This document shows, piece by piece, positions 1 through 6,261 of a stretch of 12,975 bases of DNA (the stretch's first letter is position 1; every line of letters starts with the position of its first letter). Both the position numbers and the translations under genes were made by a program. Origin of the DNA: Amylibacter sp. (lineage in GTDB: Bacteria > Pseudomonadota > Alphaproteobacteria > Rhodobacterales > Rhodobacteraceae); assembly GCA_027083485.1 (NCBI GenBank), contig JALWOO010000726.1:1-12975 (forward strand), in the 5' to 3' direction. The notes under the pieces were generated by a model that worked only from the letters and a program-made list of their open reading frames with translations, had not been told where the DNA came from and searched no databases.

Positions 1-513
1 CGCCATATCGGCAATGGAAAAATCGCCGCAAACATAATCACGCCCTTGCAATTGTCTGTTCAACACCCCGTAAAGCCGCGCGGTTTCCGCCCGATAGCGG
101 TCCTGCGCATAGGGCAACACCTGTGGCGGATCCATCATGGGGGCATAGGTCAGGAAATGATGCGTCTGCCCCGCCATCGGGCCAAGCCCGCCCATTTGCC
201 ACATCAACCATTGGTCGATCTCGATTTCCTGACGCCGTGACGTGCCGTAAAACAGGCCGGTTTTGCGCGCCAGATACTGCAAAATCGCGCCGCTTTCAAA
301 AATTGAAATCGGCTTTCCGTCCGGCCCCTCCGGATCCACAATCGCCGGCATCCGGTTGTTGGGGGCGATTTTCAGGAAGCCTGGTTCGAATTGTTCGCCC
401 TTGCCGATGTTCACCAGCCTGACGGTATAAGGCAGGTTCATTTCCTCCAGCGCGATGGAAATTTTCCAGCCATTGGGGGTGGGCCAATAGTACAGCTCGA
501 TCGGGTCTTGCAT
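1..513 (-). CDS. Glutathione S-transferase, YfcG/YghU (nu-class) type, C-terminus cut by window edge
   Basis: The gene reads leftwards from an ATG at 513-511 and is still open at base 1, giving 171 residues. Nu-class family members are longer, so several tens of C-terminal residues are missing. The N-terminal thioredoxin fold is clear: the P-T-P-N-G-W-K-I glutathione-site segment at residues 11-18, N-R-M-P with the cis-proline at 53-56, and the glutathione-binding E-S pair at 73-74 in IFESGAILQYLA. The helical domain follows, with QWLMWQMGGLGPMAGQ at 101-116 and an N-capping box S-I-A-D at 166-169. These segments match YfcG/YghU-type enzymes, which act as glutathione-dependent disulfide-bond reductases; that role is inferred from the family. 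The Shine-Dalgarno AAAGGG lies 7 bases before the ATG, inside a strong stem (see 514-582). The hydrolase gene lies 99 bases upstream on the same strand. Confidence 0.93.
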   Translation of the reverse strand, partial: MQDPIELYYWPTPNGWKISIALEEMNLPYTVRLVNIGKGEQFEPGFLKIAPNNRMPAIVDPEGPDGKPISIFESGAILQYLARKTGLFYGTSRRQEIEIDQWLMWQMGGLGPMAGQTHHFLTYAPMMDPPQVLPYAQDRYRAETARLYGVLNRQLQGRDYVCGDFSIADMA

Positions 514-582
514 GCGGTTTCCCTTTGCTTGTGTTGCGGTTTAATCTGGCACAAGGAGGGCTGAATGCAAAGGGAAAGCCGC
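514..582 (-). promoter_or_regulatory. Inverted repeat that buries the GST ribosome binding site
   Basis: GCGGTTTCCCTTTGC at 514-528 pairs with GCAAAGGGAAAGCCGC at 567-582. This gives 15 base pairs broken only by one bulged base at 578, around a 38-base loop. In the leftward GST transcript the 3' arm holds the Shine-Dalgarno AAAGGG and ends exactly one base before the ATG. The folded RNA would therefore hide the ribosome binding site. There is no T-run after either arm, so it is not an ordinary terminator. The structure is read directly from the sequence; regulation (thermosensor, small-RNA target, trans-acting factor) is inference. Confidence 0.6.
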
Positions 583-612
583 TTCACCAGTTTGTGATGC
601 TGCCGGCGCGCG

Positions 613-1458
613 CTATCGCGGCATGCGCACAGGGGTCATGCTGAGCGGGCCGGGAACCGCCGTGCCCAGCAGATCGCGCATTTGGGCAAAGCCGGTCAGG
701 GGGCGGTTTTGCAAAAACACCGCTTCCAGCTGGGACACAAGCGCCGGTTTGGCCGCGGTGGCCCTGATATCCAGCATGCGGGCACAAAAACCGGCAACAG
801 GGCGGCGAACCACCGGATTATCCAGCCGGATATCGAGCCAGTTTTTACGTGGAAAGGCAAAGCCCCTGGACAGCAACCGGTCCGCCGGTCCGGGACGGGG
901 GCCAAAATGATGCATCAGGCGATGAAACAGCGGCTGATGCGGGGTGGTCACGTTGTAAAACGCAATCTTGCGTGCCACGGGGGCCTGTAGCGCCAGCAGG
1001 GTAAAGGCGCTGAATTCCACGGCAGACAGGCAGATCAGGCGGGATAAATTCGGCTGTTTTACCTGTGGCAAGGCAGAAAGACAGCAGCGCGCGCCAAGGG
1101 AATGCCCCATTAAATCAATACGGTGATCCGGTGCCAATTCCCCAATCAGGTTGATCAAACCGGCCAAAGCCTGCGACGCCTGACCGGCCAGATCATAGAG
1201 CCGCCCCACATCGGGCACCACACCGGCAAAACGGGCCTTTGCCGACCAGTTGAAATTTACCGACAAAAGCGGTTTGGCGCGGGCCTGTCGTAAAACGTCA
1301 TCCGGAGGCCAATCCTCGTGCCCATGAACGTAAATGATCACCGGCTCCCCCTGCGGGAGGCGGGCCAAAGCCGGTTCCAGCCTGTGGCGCAAATCGCGCC
1401 GGGGCCAGTCCGGATTTATTACTTTGTCCCCACATGCTGCCACCTGAATGACTGTCAT
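613..1458 (-). CDS. Alpha/beta-hydrolase fold protein
   Basis: The protein has 281 residues. It starts at ATG 1458-1456, with GAGG eight bases upstream; the next in-frame Met is at residue 118, so the start is well fixed. The alpha/beta-hydrolase core is visible: strand plus oxyanion region VIIYVHGHED at residues 40-49, and the nucleophile elbow G-H-S-L-G-A-R at 118-124, making Ser120 the likely catalytic serine. A hydrophobic strand LICLSAVEFS follows at 141-150. I cannot assign the acid and histidine of the triad with confidence. No signal peptide is evident, so a cytoplasmic location is likely. The substrate is unknown; esterase, lipase or a related activity are all possible. It reads towards the GST gene and may be cotranscribed with it. 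It is divergent from metZ, with about 260 bases between the two starts. Confidence 0.82.
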   Translation of the reverse strand: MTVIQVAACGDKVINPDWPRRDLRHRLEPALARLPQGEPVIIYVHGHEDWPPDDVLRQARAKPLLSVNFNWSAKARFAGVVPDVGRLYDLAGQASQALAGLINLIGELAPDHRIDLMGHSLGARCCLSALPQVKQPNLSRLICLSAVEFSAFTLLALQAPVARKIAFYNVTTPHQPLFHRLMHHFGPRPGPADRLLSRGFAFPRKNWLDIRLDNPVVRRPVAGFCARMLDIRATAAKPALVSQLEAVFLQNRPLTGFAQMRDLLGTAVPGPLSMTPVRMPR

Positions 1459-1558
1459 ATTTGTCGCCTCATTCGTTTCGTTCGCTCAAGGCATAGGCCC
1501 GATAGCTTACGATTCGGTGAATTGCCGGACAATTTTCCATATTTTTTGCTTGCGGGAA

Positions 1559-1585
1559 TTGACCCGTTCGAAACGATGCTCTAAC
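1559..1585 (+). promoter_or_regulatory. Candidate metZ promoter
   Basis: TTGACC at 1559-1564 is a good -35 box. TCTAAC at 1580-1585 matches four of six -10 positions at a short 15-base spacing. Transcription would start near 1592, just before the first base of the SAM-II aptamer stem at 1594, which is the spacing expected for a riboswitch leader. The call rests on this fit rather than on box quality. Confidence 0.35.
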
Positions 1586-1590
1586 CAGCG

Positions 1591-1648
1591 CCTGTGGCGA
1601 TTTGTTACCGGATTGTGGGCCACGTTAATCATACCACTAAAAGGTCGC
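1591..1648 (+). ncRNA. SAM-II riboswitch aptamer upstream of metZ
   Basis: The sequence follows the SAM-II (metA motif) consensus closely. P1 is GTGGC at 1594-1598 pairing with GCCAC at 1619-1623. The conserved GATTTG follows P1 at 1599-1604, ACCGG is in the loop at 1607-1611, GTTAA follows P1 at 1624-1628, and CTAAAAGG closes the element at 1637-1644. GGT at 1643-1645 can pair with ACC at 1607-1609 to form the pseudoknot. SAM-II elements are typical of alphaproteobacteria and sit upstream of methionine and SAM biosynthesis genes, where bound S-adenosylmethionine lowers expression. Here the element controls metZ, and a terminator and antiterminator follow directly. Confidence 0.93.
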
Positions 1649-1669
1649 GGACATGTTTGTACCCCGATC
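1643..1669 (+). promoter_or_regulatory. Candidate antiterminator hairpin of the SAM-II leader
   Basis: GGTCG at 1643-1647 pairs with CGATC at 1665-1669 (one G-U pair). GG at 1649-1650 pairs with CC at 1662-1663, and ACA at 1651-1653 pairs with TGT at 1658-1660, closing a four-base loop; 1648/1664 is a mismatch and 1661 a bulge. The hairpin uses the same GGT as the SAM-II pseudoknot and the same bases as the 5' arm of the terminator, so it excludes both. This is the arrangement of an antiterminator that forms when SAM is absent. Confidence 0.5.
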
Positions 1670-1689
1670 CTCGCCGGTCGGGTTTTTTT
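1663..1689 (+). terminator. Rho-independent attenuator between the SAM-II aptamer and metZ
   Basis: CCCGATC at 1663-1669 pairs with GGTCGGG at 1676-1682 (seven pairs, one of them G-U) around a six-base loop, followed immediately by seven T residues at 1683-1689. It lies 30 bases before the metZ start codon and 18 bases after the aptamer. It is therefore an attenuator in the leader rather than the end of an upstream gene. Confidence 0.82.
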
Positions 1690-1718
1690 GTGGGGCTAAG
1701 GCCCGGAAAGGCAAACAG

Positions 1719-2897
1719 ATGCAGAAATGGAAGTCGAAAACACGTGCGGTCCATGCGGGCGCGAAACGCAGCCAGTACGGGGAGCTGTCCGAGGCCATGT
1801 TCCTGACGCAGGGCTTTGTTTATGACACGGCCGAACAGGCACAGGCGCGGTTTGTGGAACTGGGCGCGGATGAATATATTTATGCGCGCTATGGCAACCC
1901 GACCGTGGCCATGTTCGAGGAACGCATTGCCGCCATCGAAGGGGCAGAGGCGGCTTTTGCCACGGCTTCGGGCATGGCGGCGGTGAACGGGGCGTTAATG
2001 GCCACGTTGAAGGCGGGCGACCATGTGGTTTCCGCCCGCGCGCTGTTTGGCTCGTGCCTCTATATCCTCGAGGACATCCTGCCGCGTTTCGGGGTGGAGG
2101 TAACCTTTGTTGACGGCACCGATCCGGAGGCCTGGCGCGCCGCCTATCGCCCCAACACCAAGCTGTGTTTCTTTGAGGCGATTTCCAACCCGACGCTGGA
2201 AGTGATCGACATTGCCGCCGTCAGCGCCATTGCCCGCGAAAACGGGGCTATGGTGGTGGTGGATAATGTTTTCGCCACGCCGGTATTCCAGCGCTCGCTG
2301 GCGCTGGGCGCGGATGTGGTGGTGTATTCGGCCACCAAACACATCGACGGGCAGGGGCGCTGCCTGGGCGGGGTGGTTCTGGGCAAGCGCGATTTTGTGC
2401 GCGGGCCGCTGGAAACCTATCTGAAACACACGGGTGCGGCCATGAGTCCGTTCAATGCCTGGGTGATGCTCAAGGGGCTGGAAACGCTGGAGCTGCGCTG
2501 CGAGGCGCAGGCGCGCAGTTGTGTGCGGCTGGTCGAGGCCTTGCAGGGGCATCCCAAGCTTGAGCGGGTGATTTATCCCTTTGCCGCGAATCACGCCCAG
2601 CAGGAATTGGCGCGCCGGCAAATGAGCGCCGGCGGCACGGTGATTTCGCTGGTGATCAAGGGCGGCAAGGAAGCGGCCTTCCGGTTTTTGAACGCTTTGC
2701 AGATCGTGACCATTTCCAACAACCTTGGCGATGCCAAAAGCCTGATAACCCATCCGGCCACCACCACCCACCAACGCCTGACGGCGGAGCAGCTGGCGAT
2801 GCTGAACATCAGCGACGGGCTGGTGCGCTTGTCTGTTGGGCTGGAGGATGGGGATGATCTGATTGCGGATGTGATCGGGGCGTTGGGCGCGGTGTAG
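1719..2897 (+). CDS. metZ: O-succinylhomoserine sulfhydrylase
   Basis: This is a PLP enzyme of the Cys/Met metabolism family. MetZ makes L-homocysteine from O-succinyl-L-homoserine and sulfide, bypassing cystathionine, in the cytoplasm. The chosen start gives 392 residues, normal for MetZ. The phosphate-binding Y-x-R is at 55-57 in YIYARYGNP, the PLP-ring aspartate is Asp182 in VVVDNVFATP, and the Schiff-base lysine is Lys207 in YSATKHIDGQGR. An earlier in-frame ATG at 1653 would put the attenuator hairpin and its T-run inside the coding region, and it lacks family-like sequence. ATG 1719, with GGAAAGG seven bases upstream, is the true start. Expression should fall when SAM is abundant, through the leader. 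The closely related MetY/CysD or cystathionine gamma-synthase is a less likely identity, given the length and the YSATKHIDGQGR motif. Confidence 0.95.
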   Translation: MQKWKSKTRAVHAGAKRSQYGELSEAMFLTQGFVYDTAEQAQARFVELGADEYIYARYGNPTVAMFEERIAAIEGAEAAFATASGMAAVNGALMATLKAGDHVVSARALFGSCLYILEDILPRFGVEVTFVDGTDPEAWRAAYRPNTKLCFFEAISNPTLEVIDIAAVSAIARENGAMVVVDNVFATPVFQRSLALGADVVVYSATKHIDGQGRCLGGVVLGKRDFVRGPLETYLKHTGAAMSPFNAWVMLKGLETLELRCEAQARSCVRLVEALQGHPKLERVIYPFAANHAQQELARRQMSAGGTVISLVIKGGKEAAFRFLNALQIVTISNNLGDAKSLITHPATTTHQRLTAEQLAMLNISDGLVRLSVGLEDGDDLIADVIGALGAV

Positions 2898-2898
2898 G

Positions 2899-3144
2899 CT
2901 AAAAGCCACAGAAATATTTGATAATTCCGTACACATACAGAACGCTGAACAGGATGTTGATGTACTTCAACTGGCGTTCTGTATGTAGCCATGCGCAATA
3001 AATCCAGATCAGGCAAAAAGGCAGGCCCAGCAGCATCGGCCAGGGTTGCCAGTTCTGCACAATCGCAATGGTCGAAGCCAGCCCCAGAGCAAGCGCCAAC
3101 CATTTCAGTTGCTGTTCAAAATCCGCAAGCGAACGCCGAGTCAT
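2899..3144 (-). CDS. Small three-helix membrane protein of unknown function
   Basis: The protein has 81 residues. It starts at ATG 3144-3142, preceded by AAAGG. Three hydrophobic stretches cover most of it: about residues 15-30, 36-53 and 61-79. A short charged segment, HTERQLK, lies between the second and third, and the N-terminus is basic and polar (MTRRSLADFEQQLK). The overall pattern of a proline before helix 2, a charged turn, then N...YG...KY in helix 3 loosely resembles small PnuC-like or SemiSWEET-like half-transporters, but this is too weak to assign a function. The stop lies one base from the metZ stop (convergent). It follows pssA on the same strand after 138 bases. Within that gap, TATACT at 3167-3162 is a possible -10 box for it, with no convincing -35. 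Confidence 0.72.
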   Translation of the reverse strand: MTRRSLADFEQQLKWLALALGLASTIAIVQNWQPWPMLLGLPFCLIWIYCAWLHTERQLKYINILFSVLYVYGIIKYFCGF

Positions 3145-3254
3145 TCTTTGACCTTTCAGAGTATAGGCTATTTAATATGTAAATGAGGGGCCACAATACG
3201 GGCAGATTGTCCGTTAGCACAAGTAGCCGCAGCAGTCCAGAAAATCTGTGCCAA

Positions 3255-3302
3255 GGGGCAAATGATGACACGCCCTTATGCTTCAGGCTTTGCCCCGTGT
3301 CA
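3255..3302 (-). other. Two interlocking inverted repeats at the 3' end of pssA
   Basis: GGGGCAAA at 3255-3262 is the exact complement of TTTGCCCC at 3289-3296. TGACACG at 3266-3272 is the exact complement of CGTGTCA at 3296-3302. The arms interleave and share base 3296, so only one hairpin can form at a time. The region spans the last codons and the stop of pssA. No T-run follows, so an intrinsic terminator is unproven. A 3'-end processing or RNA-stability signal is possible. Confidence 0.4.
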
Positions 3303-4020
3303 CAAGCCCCCAGACCACCATGCCCGCATAGGCAAGGCAGAGACCGGCCAGTGATAGCCAGGTAAAGGTCAGCATGGCCGCCCCCAGAAAGGCAATCCCC
3401 ACCAGCAGGAAACGTGTGTGTTCGCGCCGGATCGACACGGCCTTGAAGGACCATGTGGGCACGCGGCTGATCAGGGACCAGCCGATCAGGATCATCCAGA
3501 TGCTGACCAGAGCCGAGGACATATGCGGGGTTTGGGGAAAGGCAAAATCGAGGTACATGGGGGCCATCACCAAAAGCGCGCCGGCAGGGGCCGGAACGCC
3601 GACGAAATAGCCGTCCTTGGTGTCGTGGTTTTCCGATTTATTGGCCACGTTGAAACGTGCCAGACGCACCACGCAGCACACGGCAAACACCATCACCGCG
3701 ATCCAGCCGAAACGTTTCAGATCCTGCAAGGCCCAGAGGTAGACAACCAACCCCGGTGCCACGCCGAAGTTGGCGAAATCGGCAAGGGAATCCAGTTCCG
3801 CGCCAATGGCGCTATCGGAATTCAGCGCCCGTGCCAGCCGCCCGTCCAGCCCGTCCAGTACTGCCGCCAGCAAGACCAGAACCACCGCCTGCTGGTAATG
3901 GCCAAAAACGGCTTGCTGAATGGCGGTCAGGCCGGCGCAAATGGCGATAATGGTCAGCACATTGGGCAAAAGCTGCACAAAGGAGAGCTGTTTTTTCTGA
4001 GGTTCGGCGGGCTCTGTCAC
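3283..4020 (-). CDS. pssA: CDP-diacylglycerol--serine O-phosphatidyltransferase
   Basis: This inner-membrane enzyme joins CDP-diacylglycerol and L-serine to make phosphatidylserine, the precursor that Psd decarboxylates. The complete CDP-alcohol phosphotransferase signature is present: D59-G60-x2-A63-R64-x8-G73-x3-D77-x3-D81, with the metal-binding and catalytic aspartates intact. Multiple hydrophobic helices surround it (for example about 20-40, 43-57, 103-120 and 164-178). It has 245 residues, normal for the Bacillus-type membrane PssA rather than the E. coli phospholipase-D-like enzyme. The start is GTG at 4020-4018, only three bases after the psd TAA, with GGAG overlapping the psd end. 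This indicates translational coupling in a psd-pssA operon. Confidence 0.95.
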   Translation of the reverse strand: MTEPAEPQKKQLSFVQLLPNVLTIIAICAGLTAIQQAVFGHYQQAVVLVLLAAVLDGLDGRLARALNSDSAIGAELDSLADFANFGVAPGLVVYLWALQDLKRFGWIAVMVFAVCCVVRLARFNVANKSENHDTKDGYFVGVPAPAGALLVMAPMYLDFAFPQTPHMSSALVSIWMILIGWSLISRVPTWSFKAVSIRREHTRFLLVGIAFLGAAMLTFTWLSLAGLCLAYAGMVVWGLVTRGKA

Positions 4021-4023
4021 GGG

Positions 4024-4716
4024 TTACTCCAGTTTTCCGCTGCGTCGGGGTTCGTCTGAGTTCAGATCCGCCAGTACGGTTTCTCCGGCGATGGTGCCCT
4101 GACCCACACAGACCAGCGGGTTGACGCCCTCGGGCAGATACACATCAACACGGCTGCCAAACCGGATCAGCCCGAAACGTTCGCCCACGTCGATTTCATG
4201 GGGGGCCTGAACAAAGCTGACAATGCGCCGCGCTACAAGGCCGGCGATCTGGGTGGCGACGATATGGCGGCCATCGGCCATTTCGATGCAGATGGAATTG
4301 CGTTCGTTATCGACCGAAGCCTTGTCCAGCGACGCATTGAGAAATTTGCCCGGACGATAGGCGACCTTGGTGATGGTGCCGGGCACGGGGGCGCGGTTCA
4401 CATGGCAGTTGAACACATTCATAAACACGCTGACGCGGGTCAGCGGGCCGTCGGACAGGCCGAGTTCTGCCGGTGGCACGGCCTTTTCGATCAGGGAAAC
4501 CACCCCGTCGGCGGGGCTGATCACCAGCCCTTCGCGGGTGGGGGTGGTGCGTTTGGGGTCGCGAAAGAAGTAATAGCACCAGACGGTTAAGCCGACTCCG
4601 ATCCAGCCCATAGGTGCCCAGACCCAGAAAAGAATCGCCGTAATCACGGCGAAAATGGCAACAAAGCGGATGCCTTCGGGGTGCATTGGTTTGATAAAGG
4701 TGCCCATCATGGTCAT
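4024..4716 (-). CDS. psd: Phosphatidylserine decarboxylase proenzyme
   Basis: The enzyme converts phosphatidylserine to phosphatidylethanolamine at the inner membrane. It uses a pyruvoyl group created by self-cleavage. With the chosen start it has 230 residues, the size of the short (archaeal/rhizobial-type) Psd. It begins [15 protein letters not shown], like its relatives. One or two hydrophobic helices lie at about 17-47. The conserved P-A-D-G is at 68-71 (Asp70), N-C-H-V-N-R at 103-108 (His105), and the processing site is Gly187-Ser188 in [10 protein letters not shown], where Ser188 becomes pyruvoyl. AAGGA lies 11 bases before ATG 4716. A longer reading from 4818 adds 34 residues of non-family sequence overlapping a likely promoter, so I rejected it. 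pssA follows three bases downstream. Confidence 0.94.
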   Translation of the reverse strand: MTMMGTFIKPMHPEGIRFVAIFAVITAILFWVWAPMGWIGVGLTVWCYYFFRDPKRTTPTREGLVISPADGVVSLIEKAVPPAELGLSDGPLTRVSVFMNVFNCHVNRAPVPGTITKVAYRPGKFLNASLDKASVDNERNSICIEMADGRHIVATQIAGLVARRIVSFVQAPHEIDVGERFGLIRFGSRVDVYLPEGVNPLVCVGQGTIAGETVLADLNSDEPRRSGKLE

Positions 4717-4788
4717 GAGATCGTGTTTCCTTGCGCGTATGAACGTCGACAGAATGGCGGCAAAACGGTTTTTTGGCCTTTGAGGGGT

Positions 4789-4818
4789 GGTATAAACGCC
4801 CTGAGTTGCTAAACGCAA
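4789..4818 (-). promoter_or_regulatory. Candidate psd-pssA promoter
   Basis: Read leftwards, TTGCGT at 4818-4813 and TATACC at 4794-4789 are separated by 18 bases. They would give a leader of about 65 bases before the psd ATG at 4716. Match quality is modest: three of six for -35 and four of six for -10. Confidence 0.3.
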
Positions 4819-4831
4819 GAAGAGTCATCAT

Positions 4832-4843
4832 GGTTGTGCAACC
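4832..4843. repeat. Small dyad between divergent psd and cyclase 1
   Basis: GGTTG at 4832-4836 and CAACC at 4839-4843 are exact inverted complements around TG. The dyad sits in the short divergent interval, about 55 bases before the cyclase 1 start. It could be an operator half-site pair, but such a short dyad also arises by chance. Confidence 0.25.
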
Positions 4844-4897
4844 GGCCAGGATAACGGCTTTGCAATTGGAAACACGTCTGAACCGGGAAGAAAAGAC

Positions 4898-6196
4898 ATG
4901 TCCTCTATACGCCGAAAGGGCGTCGCCTTGTGGAACCGGCTGATTACAATCGGCACCGCAGGGTATGATCGCCAGACGCAAAAGCGGATTGTGGTCACGA
5001 ATACACTGGCGATGCTGATCTGCCTGTTTATCTTGCCCTATCTGGTGCTGTATTCCTCGCAGGGGGCCAAAGCCATGGCGGTGCCGTTGCTCACGGCGTT
5101 TCCGATGTTTCTGCTGGTGATGCTGACGCCCTTGATGCACCGCTTCGGGTCGAATGTGGCTGCGTGGTATCTTTTGGCGCTCTGGGCCGGTTTTTCGGTT
5201 TTATACAACTATTTTTTCGGTCGGGATGCAGGACTGCAATATCTGTTTTTACCCGGTTCGGCGGCCGGTATTCTGGTTTTCGGCGTGCGTCAGGTCAAAC
5301 CGGCCTTTTTGTCGATGCTGCTGGGGGTTGCCGGTTTTCTGGTGACGGAGAACCTGTTTATGACTTCGGCCCCCTTTATCGTGATTTCGGCGGAGTTTGC
5401 CCGCCTGATGTATCTGGTTTCGCTGGTCACCTCCTTTGCCCTGATTTTCGCGATCGTGTATTTTGCCAATTTGCAGGCGATGACCGCCGACGAGCGTTTA
5501 CAGGAGGAATACCAGCGCTCCGAAAAGCTGCTCTATAATGTGCTGCCCGAGGCGATTGCCAATCAGTTGAAACAGCAACCGGGCAAAACCATTGCGCGCG
5601 CCCATGAGAGTGCCAGCATCCTGTTTGCCGATATTGTCGAATTCACCCCCAAGGCCTCGCGCCTGAGTGCCGCGCAGATTGTGGAATTGCTGAATGCGCT
5701 GTTTTCGGAGTTTGACGATCTGACCCGCAAACACGGGTTGGAAAAGGTGAAAACCATTGGCGATGCTTTCATGGCGGCCGGCGGTTTGCCGCTGGAACAG
5801 CCGGACCACGCCGAAAGGGTGGGGCGGCTGGCGCTGGATATGATCCGCAGCGTGGAGCGGTTTTCCGGTATGGCGGGGGAACGCATCCTGCTGCGCATCG
5901 GCATCAATTCCGGTCCGGTGGTGGCCGGTGTGATCGGCAACCAGAAACTTGTTTACGATGTTTGGGGTGACACGGTGAACACCGCTGGCCGGATGGAAAC
6001 CTATTGCACGCCACAGCGTATTCAGGTAACTACTGCGTTTCGGGATTTAACCTGTGATGTGTTTGCCTTCGAGCGGCGTGGCCGGATTGCCGTCAAAGGT
6101 TTGGGGCTGGTGGAAACCTGGTATTTGACGGGGGTACTTGCTGAGCAGAAACCGCAACCGGATCAGGGCAAGCAGGTTTCCAGGCTGTCAGCCTGA
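4898..6196 (+). CDS. Membrane-anchored class III adenylate cyclase, copy 1
   Basis: The protein has 432 residues and probably makes cAMP from ATP. Six hydrophobic helices (about 33-53, 60-79, 88-107, 113-131, 136-155, 168-190) form a membrane domain that I cannot assign to a named sensor family. A polar linker helix (about 196-225, ADERLQEEYQRSEK onwards) joins it to the cyclase domain. Catalytic residues are complete: metal aspartates Asp245 (LFADIVEFT) and Asp289 (KTIGDAF), the adenine-selecting pair Lys285 and Asp354 (VYDVWGD), and transition-state residues Asn361 and Arg365 (NTAGRM). The Lys/Asp pair argues against guanylate cyclase. The start ATG has GGGAAG seven bases upstream. The last codons form a small hairpin CAGGCT/AGCCTG (6181-6195) without a T-run. 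A close paralogue follows 145 bases downstream. Confidence 0.93.
   Translation: MSSIRRKGVALWNRLITIGTAGYDRQTQKRIVVTNTLAMLICLFILPYLVLYSSQGAKAMAVPLLTAFPMFLLVMLTPLMHRFGSNVAAWYLLALWAGFSVLYNYFFGRDAGLQYLFLPGSAAGILVFGVRQVKPAFLSMLLGVAGFLVTENLFMTSAPFIVISAEFARLMYLVSLVTSFALIFAIVYFANLQAMTADERLQEEYQRSEKLLYNVLPEAIANQLKQQPGKTIARAHESASILFADIVEFTPKASRLSAAQIVELLNALFSEFDDLTRKHGLEKVKTIGDAFMAAGGLPLEQPDHAERVGRLALDMIRSVERFSGMAGERILLRIGINSGPVVAGVIGNQKLVYDVWGDTVNTAGRMETYCTPQRIQVTTAFRDLTCDVFAFERRGRIAVKGLGLVETWYLTGVLAEQKPQPDQGKQVSRLSA
5486..6088 (+). repeat. Direct repeat, copy A (cyclase catalytic half)
   Basis: Codons 197-397 of cyclase 1 align without gaps to 6930-7532. By hand count there are about 47 base differences in 603 (about 92% identity), nearly all synonymous, with unbroken identical runs of roughly 60-80 bases in the middle. 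Similarity drops sharply on the 5' side, at the linker helix. Confidence 0.85.
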
Positions 6197-6228
6197 TGCT
6201 TCGGGCTGGCAGGCCGGCTTATCTGAAT

Positions 6229-6259
6229 TGGGGTTTGCAATTTCAGTAAGCAACCCCCA
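6229..6259 (+). promoter_or_regulatory. Inverted repeat abutting the cyclase 2 promoter
   Basis: TGGGGTTTGC at 6229-6238 pairs with GCAACCCCCA at 6250-6259. That is ten positions with a single mismatch, around an 11-base loop. It ends two bases before a perfect TATAAT and covers the -35 region. No T-run follows. It may be an operator for the second cyclase; a terminator-like role for the first cyclase transcript cannot be excluded. Confidence 0.45.
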
Positions 6260-6261
6260 TC

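Noticed and set aside
1995..2936. 313-codon open frame on the minus strand opposite metZ
   Set aside because: It lies fully antisense to a well-supported PLP enzyme, is His/Gln/Arg-rich with no domain, and has the look of a GC-rich shadow frame.
3255..3302. H-type pseudoknot at the pssA 3' end
   Set aside because: The two 5' arms share a base, so the first connecting loop has zero length, and the last is three bases. A simple pseudoknot with both stems complete is sterically implausible; alternative hairpins fit better.
4717..4818. 34-residue N-terminal extension of Psd
   Set aside because: The extension is basic, unlike family N-termini, and covers a possible promoter. ATG 4716 has AAGGA and gives the usual [15 protein letters not shown] beginning.
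5591..5990. Guanylate rather than adenylate cyclase activity for copy 1 (and copy 2)
   Set aside because: Both have Lys285 and Asp354 at the two base-selecting positions, the adenylate pattern, not the Glu/Cys pattern of guanylate cyclases.
6181..6195. Rho-independent terminator after cyclase 1
   Set aside because: The hairpin CAGGCT/AGCCTG is real but overlaps the stop codon and is not followed by a T-run.
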